DNA of 23,974 nucleotides, from positions 1 to 23,974 of the forward strand of contig PIXT01000100.1 in assembly GCA_003096235.1 (NCBI GenBank), in the 5' to 3' direction. The DNA comes from Candidatus Bathyarchaeum sp. (GTDB lineage: Archaea > Thermoproteota > Bathyarchaeia > Bathyarchaeales > Bathyarchaeaceae). Position 1 is the first letter of the stretch, and every line of letters starts with the position of its first letter. A program made the position numbers and the translations under genes. This document shows, in pieces, positions 23,296-23,974 of the stretch. A model generated the notes under the pieces. It made no database searches and was not told the origin of the DNA. It saw only the letters and a list, made by a program, of their open reading frames with translations.

Positions 23296-23974
23296 TTGGC
23301 TCGGCTTAAAGGATTTGAAAAACTTACAAACGTAGACGCTGCTCTTCAAACTTTTTTGGAACAACTTAAGCCAGAAAGGCTAAATTCTGAACGAATCCCA
23401 ATTCAAGAGGCGTTGGGGCGAGTCACAGCAGAGGACATCCGAGCAAAGTATGATTTGCCCCTTTTTAATCGCTCTGCAGTAGACGGTTACGCCCTACAAG
23501 CAAAGGACACCTTCGGAGTTTCAGCATTTAACACTAAAACATTCAAGTTGACCAACGGAAAAGTTCATGAAAACGAGGCAAAAGAGCTGTGGACTGGTAA
23601 GCCTGTTCCTGAAGGCGCCGACGCAGTAATTATGCTTGAGTACACCAAAAAAGTTGATGATAAAATCGAGTTAGCCGCAGCAGTTACTCCCGGAAGAAAC
23701 GTTTCGAAAATGGGAGAAGATGTAACCAAAGGAAACATAGCCATAACTGCTGGCATTCGGCTGAATCCACATCACTTGGGGTTGCTTGCGGCGCTGGGCG
23801 AAACCCATGTTTCTGTTGTCAGAAAGCCTAAGGTCGCCATTTTAGCTACTGGAAATGAACTTGTGGAGTTGGGGAACAAACTTGAGTATGGCAAGATTGT
23901 GGAGACTAATCGGCTGACTTTTTCTAGTATGTGTTTGGAGCTTGGCGCGGAGCCGCTTGACTTGGGTGTAGTTA
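23296..23974 (+). CDS. moeA: Molybdopterin molybdenumtransferase MoeA, N-terminal part (cut by window edge)
   Basis: Open from TTG 23296 to the window end, 226 codons without a stop. MoeA inserts molybdate (or tungstate) into adenylated molybdopterin. Family segments are RIPIQEALGRVTAEDI, the signature LPLFNRSAVDGYA (54-66), WTGKPVPEGADAVIM, GRNVSKMGEDVTKG, GIRLNPHHLGLLAALG and ILATGNELVELG. The start is supported by GAGGG (23284-23288) seven bases upstream. It diverges from rpsM. About half of the usual length of roughly 400 residues is visible, so the C-terminal domain cannot be judged. In tungsten-using archaea the same family loads tungsten. Confidence 0.93.
   Translation, partial: MARLKGFEKLTNVDAALQTFLEQLKPERLNSERIPIQEALGRVTAEDIRAKYDLPLFNRSAVDGYALQAKDTFGVSAFNTKTFKLTNGKVHENEAKELWTGKPVPEGADAVIMLEYTKKVDDKIELAAAVTPGRNVSKMGEDVTKGNIAITAGIRLNPHHLGLLAALGETHVSVVRKPKVAILATGNELVELGNKLEYGKIVETNRLTFSSMCLELGAEPLDLGVV

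Noticed and set aside
1..23974. CRISPR arrays, tRNA genes, insertion sequences or prophage genes
   Set aside because: No spaced direct repeats, cloverleaf-like segments, transposase or phage structural proteins could be recognised on reading both strands.

Overview
The window is archaeal. It carries archaeal-type RNA polymerase subunits (RpoD, RpoN), archaeal/eukaryotic-type ribosomal proteins (L18e, archaeal S4, S9, S11, S13, L13 and S2), an archaeal glutamyl-tRNA synthetase, Lrp-like regulators, TATA-type promoters, and a complete gene set for the archaeal variant of the mevalonate pathway. The moderate-to-low GC content, the frequent TTG/GTG starts and the secreted PQQ-propeller protein with a C-terminal anchor fit a Bathyarchaeia-like member of the Thermoproteota/TACK group. 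That placement is an inference; the sequence alone does not prove it.

Left part (1-6400) is accessory. A minus-strand gene appears to begin exactly at the left edge. Behind it are a decayed coding remnant (69-257) and a small membrane-anchored protein (423-674). Minus-strand genes follow for a PhoU-like DUF47 protein, an ECF-type S-component-like membrane protein and two tandem Lrp/AsnC regulators. Facing right is an 858-residue secreted beta-propeller/Ig-like surface protein with a P-D-T-E repeat linker and a C-terminal membrane anchor.

Middle part (6420-14982, minus strand) is a tight operon that spells out isoprenoid synthesis from mevalonate to GGPP: mevalonate kinase, a UbiD-family decarboxylase, aconitase-X-type phosphomevalonate dehydratase (large and small subunits), isopentenyl phosphate kinase, type 2 IPP isomerase and GGPP synthase. 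Glutamyl-tRNA synthetase sits at the end. Genes overlap or lie 4-52 nt apart. The product feeds archaeal ether-lipid synthesis.

A divergent PAP2-like membrane phosphatase (15177-15800) and an approximately 500-base sparse region holding a likely 33-residue small protein separate this operon from the next one.

Right part (16313-23101, minus strand) is the classic archaeal information-processing cluster, rpsM-rpsD-rpsK-rpoD-rpl18e-rplM-rpsI, then rpoN-eno-rpsB-MEMO. Internal promoters and two 3' hairpins appear to divide it into sub-operons before rpoD and before rpoN. rpoN has no ATG, GTG or TTG before its first zinc-binding cysteines and must start at ATT. The usual rpoK gene between rpoN and eno is absent. 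A divergent moeA gene runs off the right edge.

I found no tRNA, rRNA, CRISPR array or insertion sequence.
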